NCBI GenBank assembly: GCA_001750645.1
Contig: MEIF01000003.1
Location: 1-64,000 of the forward strand
Source: Gammaproteobacteria bacterium AqS3
Lineage (GTDB): Bacteria > Pseudomonadota > Gammaproteobacteria > MEIF01 > AqS3
DNA: 64,000 bases
Direction: 5' to 3'
This document shows positions 43,332-51,649 of this stretch, piece after piece. The notes beneath the pieces were generated by a model. It searched no databases. It was not told the origin of the DNA and saw only the letters and a list, made by a program, of their open reading frames with translations. Every line of letters begins with the position of its first letter. The first letter of the stretch is position 1. The position numbers were made by a program, and so were the translations under genes.

Positions 43332-44474
43332 CTAGTCGGCCAGCGTTGCGCTGAGGCGCTCGCAGGCGTTGAGGTAATCCTCCCTGAACTCCTGCACCAC
43401 GCTGCGCACCGACTGGCTGGACTCGAGCAGGCCGACCCCCTGGCCGACCCAGTAGGTCGCCAGCCGCTTGGCGCCCTCGTGGCCGCCCTCGGCCAGCTTG
43501 CCGACCTTGGCGAGCGCCGGCTCGCTGACCAGTCCCTGCAGCGGCATGGGCAGCGGCTCCGGGCTGTCCTCCCGCTCCCAGGCGTCGGTCCAGCTGGACT
43601 GCAGCTGGCGCGAGTGCTTGCCGGTGCGGCTCTTGGAGCGCACCGTGTCGCTGCTCGACGCCGCCAGCATCTTCTCCTTGACGACCGGGTTGGTCTCGGC
43701 CTCGGCGGTGGTCAGCCAGACCGAGGCGGTCCAGGCGCCCGCAGCCCCCATGCTCATGCAGGCCGCCATCTGCCGGCCGGTGACGATGCCGCCGGCGGCC
43801 AGGATCGGCACGTCGCCATAGGGCTGAATCGCCTGGTGAACCTCGGGCACCAGCACCAGCGTTGAGACATTGCCGCAGTGCCCGCCGCCCTCGGTGCCGG
43901 AGACCACCAGGATGTCGACCCCGGCCTGCACCTGCTTGACGGCGTGCTGCTTGGCGCCGACCAGGGCGGCGACGACGATGCCGCGCCGCTTGCCCTCGTC
44001 CAGCATGTACTGGGGCGGCACCCCCAGGGCGTTGGCGATCAGCTTGATCGGGTGCGAAAAGGCGACGTCCATCAGCTCCTGGGCGCCCTTGGGGCGGATG
44101 TTTTCGTTGAAGCGCAGCCCGCCCTGGCGCACGCCGTCGTCGATGTCGCCGCTGTCGATTTCGTGCTCGGCCAGGATCTGCGCGGCAAAGCGCTTGTGCT
44201 GCTCGGGGACCATGGCCAGGATCTCCTCGGCCGAGAGCTGCTGCCCCTTGCCGACCATCGAATTGGGCACCAGCAGGTCGACGCCATAGGGGGCGCCGCC
44301 GATGTTGGCGTCGATCCACTGCAGCTCGCTCTCGAGCTTTTCAGGGGTCAGGCCGGCGGCGCCGAAAACCCCGCAGCCGCCCGCCTTGGAGACCTCGACC
44401 ACGACATCCCGACAGTGCGTGAAGGCCACCAGGGGAAATTCAATATCCAACAGATCACAGATGGGAGAGCGCAT
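43332..44474 (-). CDS. Nitronate monooxygenase (2-nitropropane dioxygenase family)
   Basis: A 380-residue FMN TIM-barrel enzyme. The N-terminal ICDLLDIEFPLV, the VSGTEGGGHCGNVSTL block with the catalytic histidine and the VPILAAGGIVTGRQMAA phosphate-binding loop mark the NMO family, which oxidises propionate-3-nitronate or related nitronates; some members are enoyl-reductase-like, so substrate is open. The ATG at 44474 is used because a TATACT -10 at 44508-44503 places the transcript start between it and the upstream in-frame start. Confidence 0.85.
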   Translation of the reverse strand: MRSPICDLLDIEFPLVAFTHCRDVVVEVSKAGGCGVFGAAGLTPEKLESELQWIDANIGGAPYGVDLLVPNSMVGKGQQLSAEEILAMVPEQHKRFAAQILAEHEIDSGDIDDGVRQGGLRFNENIRPKGAQELMDVAFSHPIKLIANALGVPPQYMLDEGKRRGIVVAALVGAKQHAVKQVQAGVDILVVSGTEGGGHCGNVSTLVLVPEVHQAIQPYGDVPILAAGGIVTGRQMAACMSMGAAGAWTASVWLTTAEAETNPVVKEKMLAASSSDTVRSKSRTGKHSRQLQSSWTDAWEREDSPEPLPMPLQGLVSEPALAKVGKLAEGGHEGAKRLATYWVGQGVGLLESSQSVRSVVQEFREDYLNACERLSATLAD

Positions 44475-44502
44475 ACTCGCAGGCCGTCGCCGGAGGCCGG
44501 CG

Positions 44503-44508
44503 AGTATA
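44503..44508 (-). promoter_or_regulatory. Candidate -10 for the nitronate monooxygenase operon
   Basis: On the minus strand TATACT is followed by CGCCGGCC, 29 bases before the ATG at 44474. Confidence 0.45.
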
Positions 44509-44542
44509 GCCAACCGGCTCTCGGGAAATTGCGCCCCTGTGC

Positions 44543-44548
44543 TAGACT
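44543..44548 (+). promoter_or_regulatory. Candidate extended -10 for the rpsF operon
   Basis: TGC-TAGACT followed by CCGCGCC, with a leader of about 55 nt before rpsF. The 20-base context is nearly identical to that upstream of rpsU. No clear -35. Confidence 0.5.
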
Positions 44549-44608
44549 CCGCGCCCTCCTTGCCGCACCGCAGTCTCGCGGGCGGCTTTTATCCACGGGG
44601 AGCGCGGC

Positions 44609-45058
44609 ATGCGACACTACGAATTGATGCTTCTGGTGCATCCGGATTACAGCGAACAGGTCTCCGACCTGGTCGACGAATACCGCAAATTGATCATGGA
44701 AAGCGGCGGCAAGGTACACCGCTTTGAGGACTGGGGACGGCGTCCGCTGGCCTACCGCATCGAGCGGGCGCAGAAGGGGCACTACCTGCTGTTCAACATC
44801 GAGTGCGACCAGTCGACCCTCAGCACCTTTAAAGAGAAGCTCGACCTCAGTGAGTTCGTTCTGCGCTACCTCGTGGTGCGCACCGAAAAAGCCGAGACCG
44901 AACCGACCCCCTACCTGATCGCCCTGAGCAGCAAGCGCCAGGAGCGCTCCGGCGCCTCCGATCGGCGGGGCGTTGAGCGGGGCGATCAGCCAGCCGGCGA
45001 TGAGCCTGAAGAGGAGACCCCGTCGCTTGAACCCGAACCCGTCGAGGAGGAGGTCTAG
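44609..45058 (+). CDS. rpsF: 30S ribosomal protein S6
   Basis: A 149-residue ribosomal protein that pairs with S18 on the 30S platform. The core (MRHYELMLLVHPDYSEQV ... EDWGRRPLAYRIERAQKGHYLLFNIE) fills residues 1-100. The tail of about 45 residues is strongly acidic (GDEPEEETPSLEPEPVEEEV), longer than in E. coli, where RimK adds glutamates to the S6 end. First gene of the rpsF-rpsR-DUF2232-rplI-dnaB run. Confidence 0.97.
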   Translation: MRHYELMLLVHPDYSEQVSDLVDEYRKLIMESGGKVHRFEDWGRRPLAYRIERAQKGHYLLFNIECDQSTLSTFKEKLDLSEFVLRYLVVRTEKAETEPTPYLIALSSKRQERSGASDRRGVERGDQPAGDEPEEETPSLEPEPVEEEV

Positions 45059-45061
45059 ACC

Positions 45062-45283
45062 ATGCCACGCCCCAGCTACAGAGGATCCGGAGAGCCGCTC
45101 AAGGACTCGGATATTGACTACAAAAACGTCGACGTGCTGAAAAAGCGCTTCCTGTCCGAGACCGGAAAGATCGTTCCGAGCCGGCTGACGAGCTGCAACG
45201 CCGCCCAGCAGCGCGCGGTCAGCCGTGCCATCAAGCGGGCGCGCTATCTCGCCCTGCTGCCCTACACCGACCAGCACCGCTGA
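45062..45283 (+). CDS. rpsR: 30S ribosomal protein S18
   Basis: A 73-residue basic protein with the typical [21 protein letters not shown] and [21 protein letters not shown] blocks. It binds S6 and starts three bases after the rpsF stop. Confidence 0.97.
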   Translation: MPRPSYRGSGEPLKDSDIDYKNVDVLKKRFLSETGKIVPSRLTSCNAAQQRAVSRAIKRARYLALLPYTDQHR

Positions 45284-45286
45284 GTC

Positions 45287-46162
45287 GTGCTCAAAGAATT
45301 GCCCCGCCGGCTCCTGCGGACGCCGCTGAGCGCCGCCGCCGCAGCCATCGTGCTGTGCAGCCTGCCGCTGGTGTGCGTGCTGGGCATGGCGCTGGCGGTG
45401 AGTGTGCTGCTGCGTCACGGGGTGCGCTCCTGGCAGGTTCAGGCGGCCATGCTGGCCGGCTGTGCAATCCAGTGCGGCTTGAGCGGCGAGCCCACGCCCC
45501 TGCTGCTGGGGGGTTCGGTGCTGCTGGCAGCCTGCACCCTGCGCATCGCCGGGCTGGACAAGGCCGTTCTGGCGCTGCCATTCCTGGGACTGCTGGCCGG
45601 GGCGCTGCTGGGCGAGTGGATCGGCACGGACTACCTGGAGCAGCTGCGCACCGTCATCGAGACCCTGAGCCCCAAGGCCGGCTCGGCGCTGCCGAGCGAT
45701 CCGAATGAGCTGCTGGGGCTGCTCGTCCAGGGGATGGGCTTGACCACCGCCCTGCTGACCCTGGCCGTGCTGCTGCTGGGGCTGCACTGGCAGGACGATG
45801 ACGAGGAGTCCAGCGAACTGGGCGAGAGCTGGCGGGCGCTGCGTCTGCCGATGCTGCCGGCGGTCGGCCTGACCGCCGCCTTCGTGCTGGGATCCTGGGC
45901 CGAGATCGCCCTGCTCAGCAGCCCGCTGATCCTGCTGCCGCTGCTGCTCGGCGGCCTGGGCCTGCTGCACTGGCTGGGGCATCGGCTGAAGCTGGGCGGC
46001 TGGGTGTTTTTGATCTACCCGCTTGTGCTGCTGGTGCAGCCGGTGGTGGGCTGGGCGATCAGCGCCGTCGGGCTGGCCGATGCGCAGTTCGACCTGCGCG
46101 CGCAATTGGTTTCGCAGTCGGCCGAGGAGGCCGAGGAAGAGGAGGATCAACGATGGAAGTGA
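45287..46162 (+). CDS. DUF2232-type multi-spanning membrane protein
   Basis: A 291-residue protein with about eight hydrophobic segments and an acidic cytoplasmic end (SAEEAEEEEDQ). A gene for this kind of membrane protein sits between rpsR and rplI in many pseudomonad-like gammaproteobacteria; function is unknown, although DUF2232 proteins resemble YybS-type and S-component transporters. GTG start at 45287, three bases past rpsR; the end overlaps rplI by ten bases. Confidence 0.78.
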   Translation: MLKELPRRLLRTPLSAAAAAIVLCSLPLVCVLGMALAVSVLLRHGVRSWQVQAAMLAGCAIQCGLSGEPTPLLLGGSVLLAACTLRIAGLDKAVLALPFLGLLAGALLGEWIGTDYLEQLRTVIETLSPKAGSALPSDPNELLGLLVQGMGLTTALLTLAVLLLGLHWQDDDEESSELGESWRALRLPMLPAVGLTAAFVLGSWAEIALLSSPLILLPLLLGGLGLLHWLGHRLKLGGWVFLIYPLVLLVQPVVGWAISAVGLADAQFDLRAQLVSQSAEEAEEEEDQRWK

Positions 46163-46596
46163 TACTGCTGGAAAAAATCTCGAACCTGGGGGATCTGGGC
46201 GAGATCGTCAAGGTCAAGAACGGCTATGCGCGCAACTACCTGCTGCCGCAGGGGCGCGCCCTGCCGGCGACCGAGGCGCACCGCAAACAGCTCGAGGCGC
46301 GTCTGGAGGAGCTGCGCAGCGAGGCCTCCGAACGGCTCGCGACCGCCCAGCAGCGCGCCGACACCCTGCCCGAGGAGGTCGCCATCAGCGCCCACGCCAG
46401 CAGCACCGGCGTGCTCTACGGCTCGCTGGGCGCCCGCGAGATCGCCGAGGCGATCTCCGGCACCGGCCAGGCCGTCGACCGGCGCGAGATTCACCTGCCC
46501 GAGGGCTCCCTGCGCGCCCTGGGCGAATACGAGATCGAGGTCAAGCTGCACCCGGATCTGAACAAGCCGGTCAAGGTGACGGTCATCTCCGCATGA
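46153..46596 (+). CDS. rplI: 50S ribosomal protein L9
   Basis: A 147-residue protein beginning MEVILLEKISNLGDLGEIVKVKNGYARNYLLPQGRA, the conserved N-domain, then the long central helix and C-terminal 23S-binding domain. Starts inside the preceding membrane-protein gene and ends in a four-base overlap with dnaB (ATGA). Confidence 0.97.
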   Translation: MEVILLEKISNLGDLGEIVKVKNGYARNYLLPQGRALPATEAHRKQLEARLEELRSEASERLATAQQRADTLPEEVAISAHASSTGVLYGSLGAREIAEAISGTGQAVDRREIHLPEGSLRALGEYEIEVKLHPDLNKPVKVTVISA

Positions 46597-48029
46597 ACCC
46601 GCTCACAGCGCCGCAGGCTGAGCAGGCCGAACGCGCTGTGCTGGGGTCTCTGCTGGTCGACCCGCGCAGCATCAGCGAGGTGCGCCAGCGCCTGGCCCCC
46701 GAGGACTTCTACGACTCGCGCCACGCCCAGGTGTTCGAGGCTCTCGAGAACATCACCGGCGAGAACCCCGACCGCGAGCTGGCGCTGGATGCGGTGCTGC
46801 AGTGGCTCGAGCGCGCCGCCCAGATCGAGCGCTCCGGCGGGCGCGACTACATCGCCGAGCTGCTGCAGCACGCAGTCCCGGCACGGCACGTCCACCACCA
46901 CGCCGTCACCGTGCGCGACGCCTCGATGCGCCGCAGCCTGCTGCAGTCGGCGCTGCTGATCCAGGAGATGGCGCTCAATCCGGGTGACGAGACTCCCAAG
47001 AACCTCATCGACAGGGCCTCGAAATCTCTGCTGGATATCGAGCAGCGCGGCCTCGGCAGCAATGAGCCCGAACCGGTACACCGGGCGCTGCGCGACAACG
47101 TCGAGGAGATCGGGCGGCGCAGCCGGGGCGAGGGGCAGAAGTTCATCGGCACCGGCTTTCGGGACCTCGACAGCAAGATCATCGGCCTGCTGCCCTCCAA
47201 TCTGGTGATCCTGGCGGCACGGCCGGGCATGGGCAAGACCGCCCTGGGGCTCAACATCGCCAGCAACGTCGCCGAAAGCGGCCACGGCGTGCTGTTCTTC
47301 AGCCTGGAGATGTCCAAGGACGAGCTGGCCCGGCGGCTGCTGTCCGAGCGCGCCGAGATCGGGCTGCACGAACTGCGCGTCGAGCAGCCGGTGCTGACCA
47401 AAAGGCAGTTCGACAGCATGGACCAGGTGGTCAGGAAATGGAGCGCCGCGCAGATGTACATCGACGACACCTCGGGGCTGGAACCCATCGATCTGCGCGG
47501 CAAGATCACCCGGCACCTCAACCAGCGGATCGACAGCGGCGAACCCTCCATCGGGCTGGTCGTGGTCGACTACCTGCAGCTGATGCGCGTCCCCGAGCAC
47601 GCCGACAACCGCGTGCGCGAGGTCTCGGAGATCTCGCGCAGCCTCAAGGAGATCGCCCGCGACTTCAAGGTCACCGTGCTGGCGCTGGCCCAGCTCAACC
47701 GCGATGTCGAGAAGCGCGGCTCGAGGCGACCGGTGCTGCAGGACCTGCGCGAGTCGGGCTCGATCGAGCAGGACGCCGACACCGTGCTGATGATCCACCG
47801 CCCCGACGTCTACGGCGAGTCCGACCAGAGGGCGCCGGCGCCGGGCGAGCCGCCGCGGGCACCCGAGGGCATGACCGAAATCCTGATCCGCAAGCAGCGC
47901 AACGGCGAGCTCGGCATCATCAAGCTGCAGTTCGACAGCAAGCGGACCGCCTTTCTCGACTACACCGAACCCGACATCGACAGGGGCTTTGAGGACGAGT
48001 TCGCAGGGGAGAGCGCCGGAGGGTTCTGA
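46593..48029 (+). CDS. dnaB: Replicative DNA helicase
   Basis: A 478-residue hexameric helicase. The N-terminal primase-interacting domain (residues 1-120) begins with PQAEQAERAVLGSLLVDP; the RecA-like domain has Walker A ARPGMGKT at 209-216, Walker B VVVDYLQLM and the C-terminal KQRNGELG motif. No intein is present. The ATG overlaps the rplI stop. Confidence 0.97.
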   Translation: MNPLTAPQAEQAERAVLGSLLVDPRSISEVRQRLAPEDFYDSRHAQVFEALENITGENPDRELALDAVLQWLERAAQIERSGGRDYIAELLQHAVPARHVHHHAVTVRDASMRRSLLQSALLIQEMALNPGDETPKNLIDRASKSLLDIEQRGLGSNEPEPVHRALRDNVEEIGRRSRGEGQKFIGTGFRDLDSKIIGLLPSNLVILAARPGMGKTALGLNIASNVAESGHGVLFFSLEMSKDELARRLLSERAEIGLHELRVEQPVLTKRQFDSMDQVVRKWSAAQMYIDDTSGLEPIDLRGKITRHLNQRIDSGEPSIGLVVVDYLQLMRVPEHADNRVREVSEISRSLKEIARDFKVTVLALAQLNRDVEKRGSRRPVLQDLRESGSIEQDADTVLMIHRPDVYGESDQRAPAPGEPPRAPEGMTEILIRKQRNGELGIIKLQFDSKRTAFLDYTEPDIDRGFEDEFAGESAGGF

Positions 48030-48033
48030 CGCA

Positions 48034-49398
48034 ATGGCCAGGTCGAGAACCCAGTATCGATGCGGCAGCTGCGGGACCGTCCACAGCCAGTGGATGGGCT
48101 TCTGCACCCAGTGCGGCGAGGGCGGCCTGATCGAGGAGCGCTCTGCCCAGGCTGCGCGGCCGGGGCGCTCCCCCCGGCAGCAGTCGAGCCCGGGGGCGGG
48201 GGCGCCGGCGGGACAGTCGCTCAACTCGATCCAGGTGCGCGAGCAGCTGCGGCTGTCGACCGGCATCGCCGAGCTCGACTGGGTGCTCGGCGGCGGCGCC
48301 GTCGAGGGGGCGGCGGTGCTGCTGGGCGGAGTCCCCGGGGCCGGCAAGAGCACGCTGCTGATCCAGGCCTGCGTCAACATGTCGGTGCAGTTCGACGTGC
48401 TCTACGTCAGCGCCGAGGAATCGCTGCAGCAGATCGCCCTGCGCGCCCAGCGGCTGAGGCTGGACTCGGAGCGGCTCAAGCTGCTGTGCGAAACCCAGGT
48501 CGAGGCCATCCTCGCCGCCGCCATGCGCGACCGGCCCAAGGTGCTGATCATCGACAGCATCCAGACCGTCATGACCGGCGAGGGCGGCACCCCCGGCGGG
48601 GTCAGCCAGGTGCGCGAGAGCGCCGGCGCCCTGATCCGCCACGCCAAGGACACCGGCACCGTGCTGTTCATGGTCGGCCACGTCACCAAGGAGGGGGCGC
48701 TCGCCGGCCCGCGCGTGCTCGAGCACCTGGTCGACTGCTCGCTGATGCTCGACACCCCCGGGGAGACGCGCTACCGCACCCTGCGCGCGCACAAGAACCG
48801 CTTCGGGGCCGCCAACACCCTGGGGATATTCGCCATGACCGAGACCGGCATGCGCGGGGTCAAAAACCCCTCGGCGATCTTTCTGGCGCGCAGCGAGGAG
48901 ATTGTCAACGGCAGCGCCGTCACCATCACCTGGGAGGGCAACCGCGCCCTGCTGCTGGAGCTGCAGGCGCTGTGCGACATCGGCGCCGGCTACCACCGCC
49001 TGGCGGTCGGCACCGACACCAACCGGCTGCACCTGCTGCTGGCGGTGCTGCACCGACACTGCGGCATCGAGCTGGCGCAGGCCAGCGTCTACACCAATGT
49101 GGTCGGCGGCATGCGCATCGAGGAGACCGGAGCCGATCTGGGGCTGCTGCTGGCGGTGCTCTCAAGCCTGCAGCAGCGCCCGCTGCCGCGCGATCTGGCG
49201 GTCTACGGCGAGATCGGCCTGACCGGCGAGATGCGCCCGGTGCCGGCCGGGCAGGAGCGCCTCGCCGAGGCCGCGCGCCACGGCTTTCGCCACGCCATCA
49301 TCCCCAAGGGCAATGCCCCGCCCAAACCCCTCAAAGACATTCAGGTGCGCCCGGTCGAGACCCTGGCCGAGGCGGTCGACGCCGCCCTGGGGAAATAG
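48034..49398 (+). CDS. radA: DNA repair protein RadA
   Basis: A 454-residue RecA-like branch-migration ATPase. A zinc finger (C10, C13, C24, C27) is followed by Walker A GGVPGAGKST at 98-107, the KNRFG motif near residue 252 and a C-terminal Lon-protease-like domain. The ATG is preceded by GGAGGGTT. Follows dnaB with a four-base gap. The GC-rich native sequence continues to about 49,440 before the AT-rich restriction-modification genes. Confidence 0.96.
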   Translation: MARSRTQYRCGSCGTVHSQWMGFCTQCGEGGLIEERSAQAARPGRSPRQQSSPGAGAPAGQSLNSIQVREQLRLSTGIAELDWVLGGGAVEGAAVLLGGVPGAGKSTLLIQACVNMSVQFDVLYVSAEESLQQIALRAQRLRLDSERLKLLCETQVEAILAAAMRDRPKVLIIDSIQTVMTGEGGTPGGVSQVRESAGALIRHAKDTGTVLFMVGHVTKEGALAGPRVLEHLVDCSLMLDTPGETRYRTLRAHKNRFGAANTLGIFAMTETGMRGVKNPSAIFLARSEEIVNGSAVTITWEGNRALLLELQALCDIGAGYHRLAVGTDTNRLHLLLAVLHRHCGIELAQASVYTNVVGGMRIEETGADLGLLLAVLSSLQQRPLPRDLAVYGEIGLTGEMRPVPAGQERLAEAARHGFRHAIIPKGNAPPKPLKDIQVRPVETLAEAVDAALGK

Positions 49399-49405
49399 TC
49401 GTCTG

Positions 49406-49411
49406 TATACT
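49406..49411 (+). promoter_or_regulatory. Candidate -10 before the restriction-modification genes
   Basis: TG-TATACT followed by TGCCGCACC, 30 bases before the methyltransferase ATG. It lies in native-looking GC-rich sequence just after radA and has the same -10 plus GCCGC layout as housekeeping genes here. Confidence 0.45.
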
Positions 49412-49440
49412 TGCCGCACCGCTGCACGGGGCCTGATCTG

Positions 49441-50271
49441 ATGGGTTCATCCAGAAAATCCGTGAAAAAGTGGCACAACAAAATCCACTGCGGCGACTGT
49501 CTCGACATCATGAGAAAAATGCCGGACGATTGCGTCGATTTAATCGTGACTTCCCCGCCTTATGCAGATGCCCGGGCTCATACCTACGGCGGCATTTCTC
49601 CCAAAGATTATGTTAAATGGTTTGGCGTGAGAGCCGTTGAGATGAAAAGAATATTGAAACCCAGCGGGTCGTTCATTCTCAACATCAAGGAAAAGGCCGT
49701 CGATGGAGAGCGCCACACCTATGTGCTGGAATTGATTTTGTCGCTGAAAAAAGATGCGGGTTTTCGCTGGGTTGAAGAATATATATGGCACAAAAAAACC
49801 TCCGCTCCCGGAAGGTGGAAATATCGCTTCAGAGACGCCTGGGAGCGCATCATTCATTTCAGCAAGGACAAGAACATAAAAATGAATCAGGAGGCGGTGA
49901 AAATTCCCATAGGCGATTGGAAGGACACCCGCCTTAAAAACATGAGCCAAAACGATATGGAGCGGAGAAACTCTGCGACCCAATCCGGAATAGGGAGAAG
50001 GATTTCAGCTTGGGAGGGAAGGGACACGGTGTTTCCCTCCAATGTGCTTCACAAATCCCCGGTTGCCCACAATACCGGCCACAGTGCGGCCTTCCCGGAC
50101 TGGCTGCCGGAATTTTTTATCAAATTGTTTACCGATGAGGGCGATGTCGTGCTGGATCCCTTCTCCGGGAGCGGGACGACATTCAGGGTCGCAAGTGAAT
50201 TGGGACGCATTCCGATTGGAATCGAGATCAATCAGGAATATATTGATGCCTTGCTGGAAGCGTCTTCATGA
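49441..50271 (+). CDS. Type II DNA methyltransferase, beta-class (N4-cytosine or N6-adenine)
   Basis: A 276-residue SAM-dependent amino-methyltransferase. Catalytic motif IV is TSPPY (37-41) and the SAM-binding motif I DPFSGSGTT lies near the end (239-247); the IV-before-I order is the beta class. TSPPY is most frequent in m4C enzymes but m6A cannot be excluded. The central part (about 110-215), rich in Lys/Arg/Asn, is the likely target-recognition region. ATG at 49441 is used; a TTG at 49411 would overlap the likely -10. Base composition is clearly more AT-rich than the flanks. It overlaps the nuclease gene by four bases (ATGA). Confidence 0.88.
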   Translation: MGSSRKSVKKWHNKIHCGDCLDIMRKMPDDCVDLIVTSPPYADARAHTYGGISPKDYVKWFGVRAVEMKRILKPSGSFILNIKEKAVDGERHTYVLELILSLKKDAGFRWVEEYIWHKKTSAPGRWKYRFRDAWERIIHFSKDKNIKMNQEAVKIPIGDWKDTRLKNMSQNDMERRNSATQSGIGRRISAWEGRDTVFPSNVLHKSPVAHNTGHSAAFPDWLPEFFIKLFTDEGDVVLDPFSGSGTTFRVASELGRIPIGIEINQEYIDALLEASS

Positions 50272-50945
50272 GCCGACTGAGTTGGATCGATGACGATCAA
50301 TTAGAAAAAATTGTCTCGGAAATGCTGTCCCGTGCTGAAAAAGCCAAAGACAAAGCCCACAAAAGAATCAAAACAAACGTTATAGACCCCTTTGCCTCTC
50401 TGGTCACTTCTGCGGTGGTCAATATTAATAACAAAGACCAGCTCTCAAGGGCATTGCAAGATACGTCTGCGATATCTGCCACATCAAATGCTGTTGGCAA
50501 TTTTCATCAAGAAATTCTAGGTGCCATAGAAGGTTTTCGCAATCACGATGCAGGCTATGATTTGGAATGTGCCGAGAAAAAAATCTTGGCAGAAGTGAAA
50601 AACAAACACAACACGATGAATTCGTCTAATCGTGAAAATGTTATTAATAAATTAGCAACAGCGATCAGTCAGAAGCCAAGCAGAGATTGGGCGGCTTATT
50701 TGGTCATCATCATTCCGAAAAAACCTGAGCCGTATAAAAAGCCCATTCCAGGCAAAAGAAATGTGTATGAAATTGACGGCGTGTCCTTCTACAAATTAGC
50801 CACTGGTTCCCCGACAGCTCTGCACGATTTATATCGTGCCGTTGAAAAAATAATCATCGAAAGATATCCCCTTATCAATTCAAAAGATGCCACTGCTCTT
50901 GGCTATTGCCAGGAAGCTTTGGCAGAGGCTTTTGGGACGGAATAA
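50268..50945 (+). CDS. Eco47II-like type II restriction endonuclease
   Basis: A 225-residue protein. A PD-(D/E)xK core is visible as D98 (GYDLE), then E109 and K111 in ILAEVKNKHNTMNSSN. This block, the flanking NFHQEILGAIEGF and the following alternating strand (AAYLVIIIPKKP) match the Eco47II/Sau96I nuclease family, known to cut GGNCC. Specificity here is inferred from family only. The gene is AT-rich, co-translated with the methyltransferase, and converges with the CMD-like gene 28 bases away. Confidence 0.83.
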   Translation: MSRLSWIDDDQLEKIVSEMLSRAEKAKDKAHKRIKTNVIDPFASLVTSAVVNINNKDQLSRALQDTSAISATSNAVGNFHQEILGAIEGFRNHDAGYDLECAEKKILAEVKNKHNTMNSSNRENVINKLATAISQKPSRDWAAYLVIIIPKKPEPYKKPIPGKRNVYEIDGVSFYKLATGSPTALHDLYRAVEKIIIERYPLINSKDATALGYCQEALAEAFGTE

Positions 50946-50973
50946 TCCCGGCAAAAACTGATTGGGCAGTCCC

Positions 50974-51570
50974 CTATTCGGGCAGCGGGATGTCCCGGCC
51001 CATGCTGTAGAACTCGGCGTTGGGCTTGATGCCGACCAGGTTGGCCATGCGGTTGCTCATCGCGAAGAAGGCGGCGATGCTGCCGATGTCCCAGATGTCC
51101 TCGTCGTTGAAGCCGCACTCGTGCAGGGCGGCGAAATCGGCCTCGCCGAGGGCGGCGGAGTCATTCGTCACCTTGACGGCGAAGTCGAGCATGGCCCGCT
51201 GGCGGGGGGTGATGTCGGCCTTGCGGTAGTTGGTGGCGATCTGGTCGGCCAGCAGCGGATGCTTGGCGCGGATGCGCAGGATGGCGCCGTGGGCGATGAC
51301 GCAGTAGAGGCAGTTGTTCTCGCCCGAGGTCGCCACCACGATCATCTCGATCTCAGCCTTGGTCAGCACCGACTCGCGGTACATCAGGGCATCGTGGTAG
51401 ACGCTGAAGGCGCGCAGCTCCTCGGGGCGGTGCGCCTTGGCCAGGAATACGTTGGGGATGAATCCGGTCTTTTCCTGAATCTTCAGCACCATCTGCTTCA
51501 GGTCGTCCGGCAGCTCGTTGAGGTCGGGGACGGGATAGCGGCTGAAATCGGTGTTGGCGGCTTGGCTCAT
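50974..51570 (-). CDS. Carboxymuconolactone decarboxylase/AhpD-like peroxidase-related protein
   Basis: A 198-residue all-helical protein with the AhpD redox motif E-NN-C87-LY-C90-VIA-H94 in TSGENNCLYCVIAHG. Such proteins use the CxxC pair to reduce peroxides or serve as redox partners; this longer type is usually called an uncharacterised peroxidase-related enzyme. The ATG at 51570 has CAGGAG upstream, and a candidate -10 lies at 51610-51605. It stands last after the catabolic operon, with its own promoter. Confidence 0.85.
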   Translation of the reverse strand: MSQAANTDFSRYPVPDLNELPDDLKQMVLKIQEKTGFIPNVFLAKAHRPEELRAFSVYHDALMYRESVLTKAEIEMIVVATSGENNCLYCVIAHGAILRIRAKHPLLADQIATNYRKADITPRQRAMLDFAVKVTNDSAALGEADFAALHECGFNDEDIWDIGSIAAFFAMSNRMANLVGIKPNAEFYSMGRDIPLPE

Positions 51571-51604
51571 GGGGGACTCCTGACTGAGGGCGCACAGGGC
51601 GGGC

Positions 51605-51610
51605 AATATA
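51605..51610 (-). promoter_or_regulatory. Candidate -10 for the AhpD-like gene
   Basis: On the minus strand TATATT is followed immediately by GCCCGCCC, 35 bases before the ATG at 51570. Confidence 0.4.
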
Positions 51611-51649
51611 CCCGCTGGCGCCGGTGCGATAAAGCGCCCGCCGCCCGGG

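Noticed and set aside
42247-44319. 690-codon frame joining alanine racemase to an upstream Arg/Gly-rich part
   Set aside because: The upstream half lies out of frame inside the nitronate monooxygenase gene; only the part from 43320 is Alr.
44348-46150. 600-codon leftward frame opposite rpsF, rpsR and the DUF2232 gene
   Set aside because: Three genuine genes on the other strand explain the region; the frame is a codon-bias shadow rich in Gln, Arg and Ala.
46491-48380. 629-codon leftward frame opposite dnaB and radA
   Set aside because: Shadow of two highly conserved genes with intact motifs.
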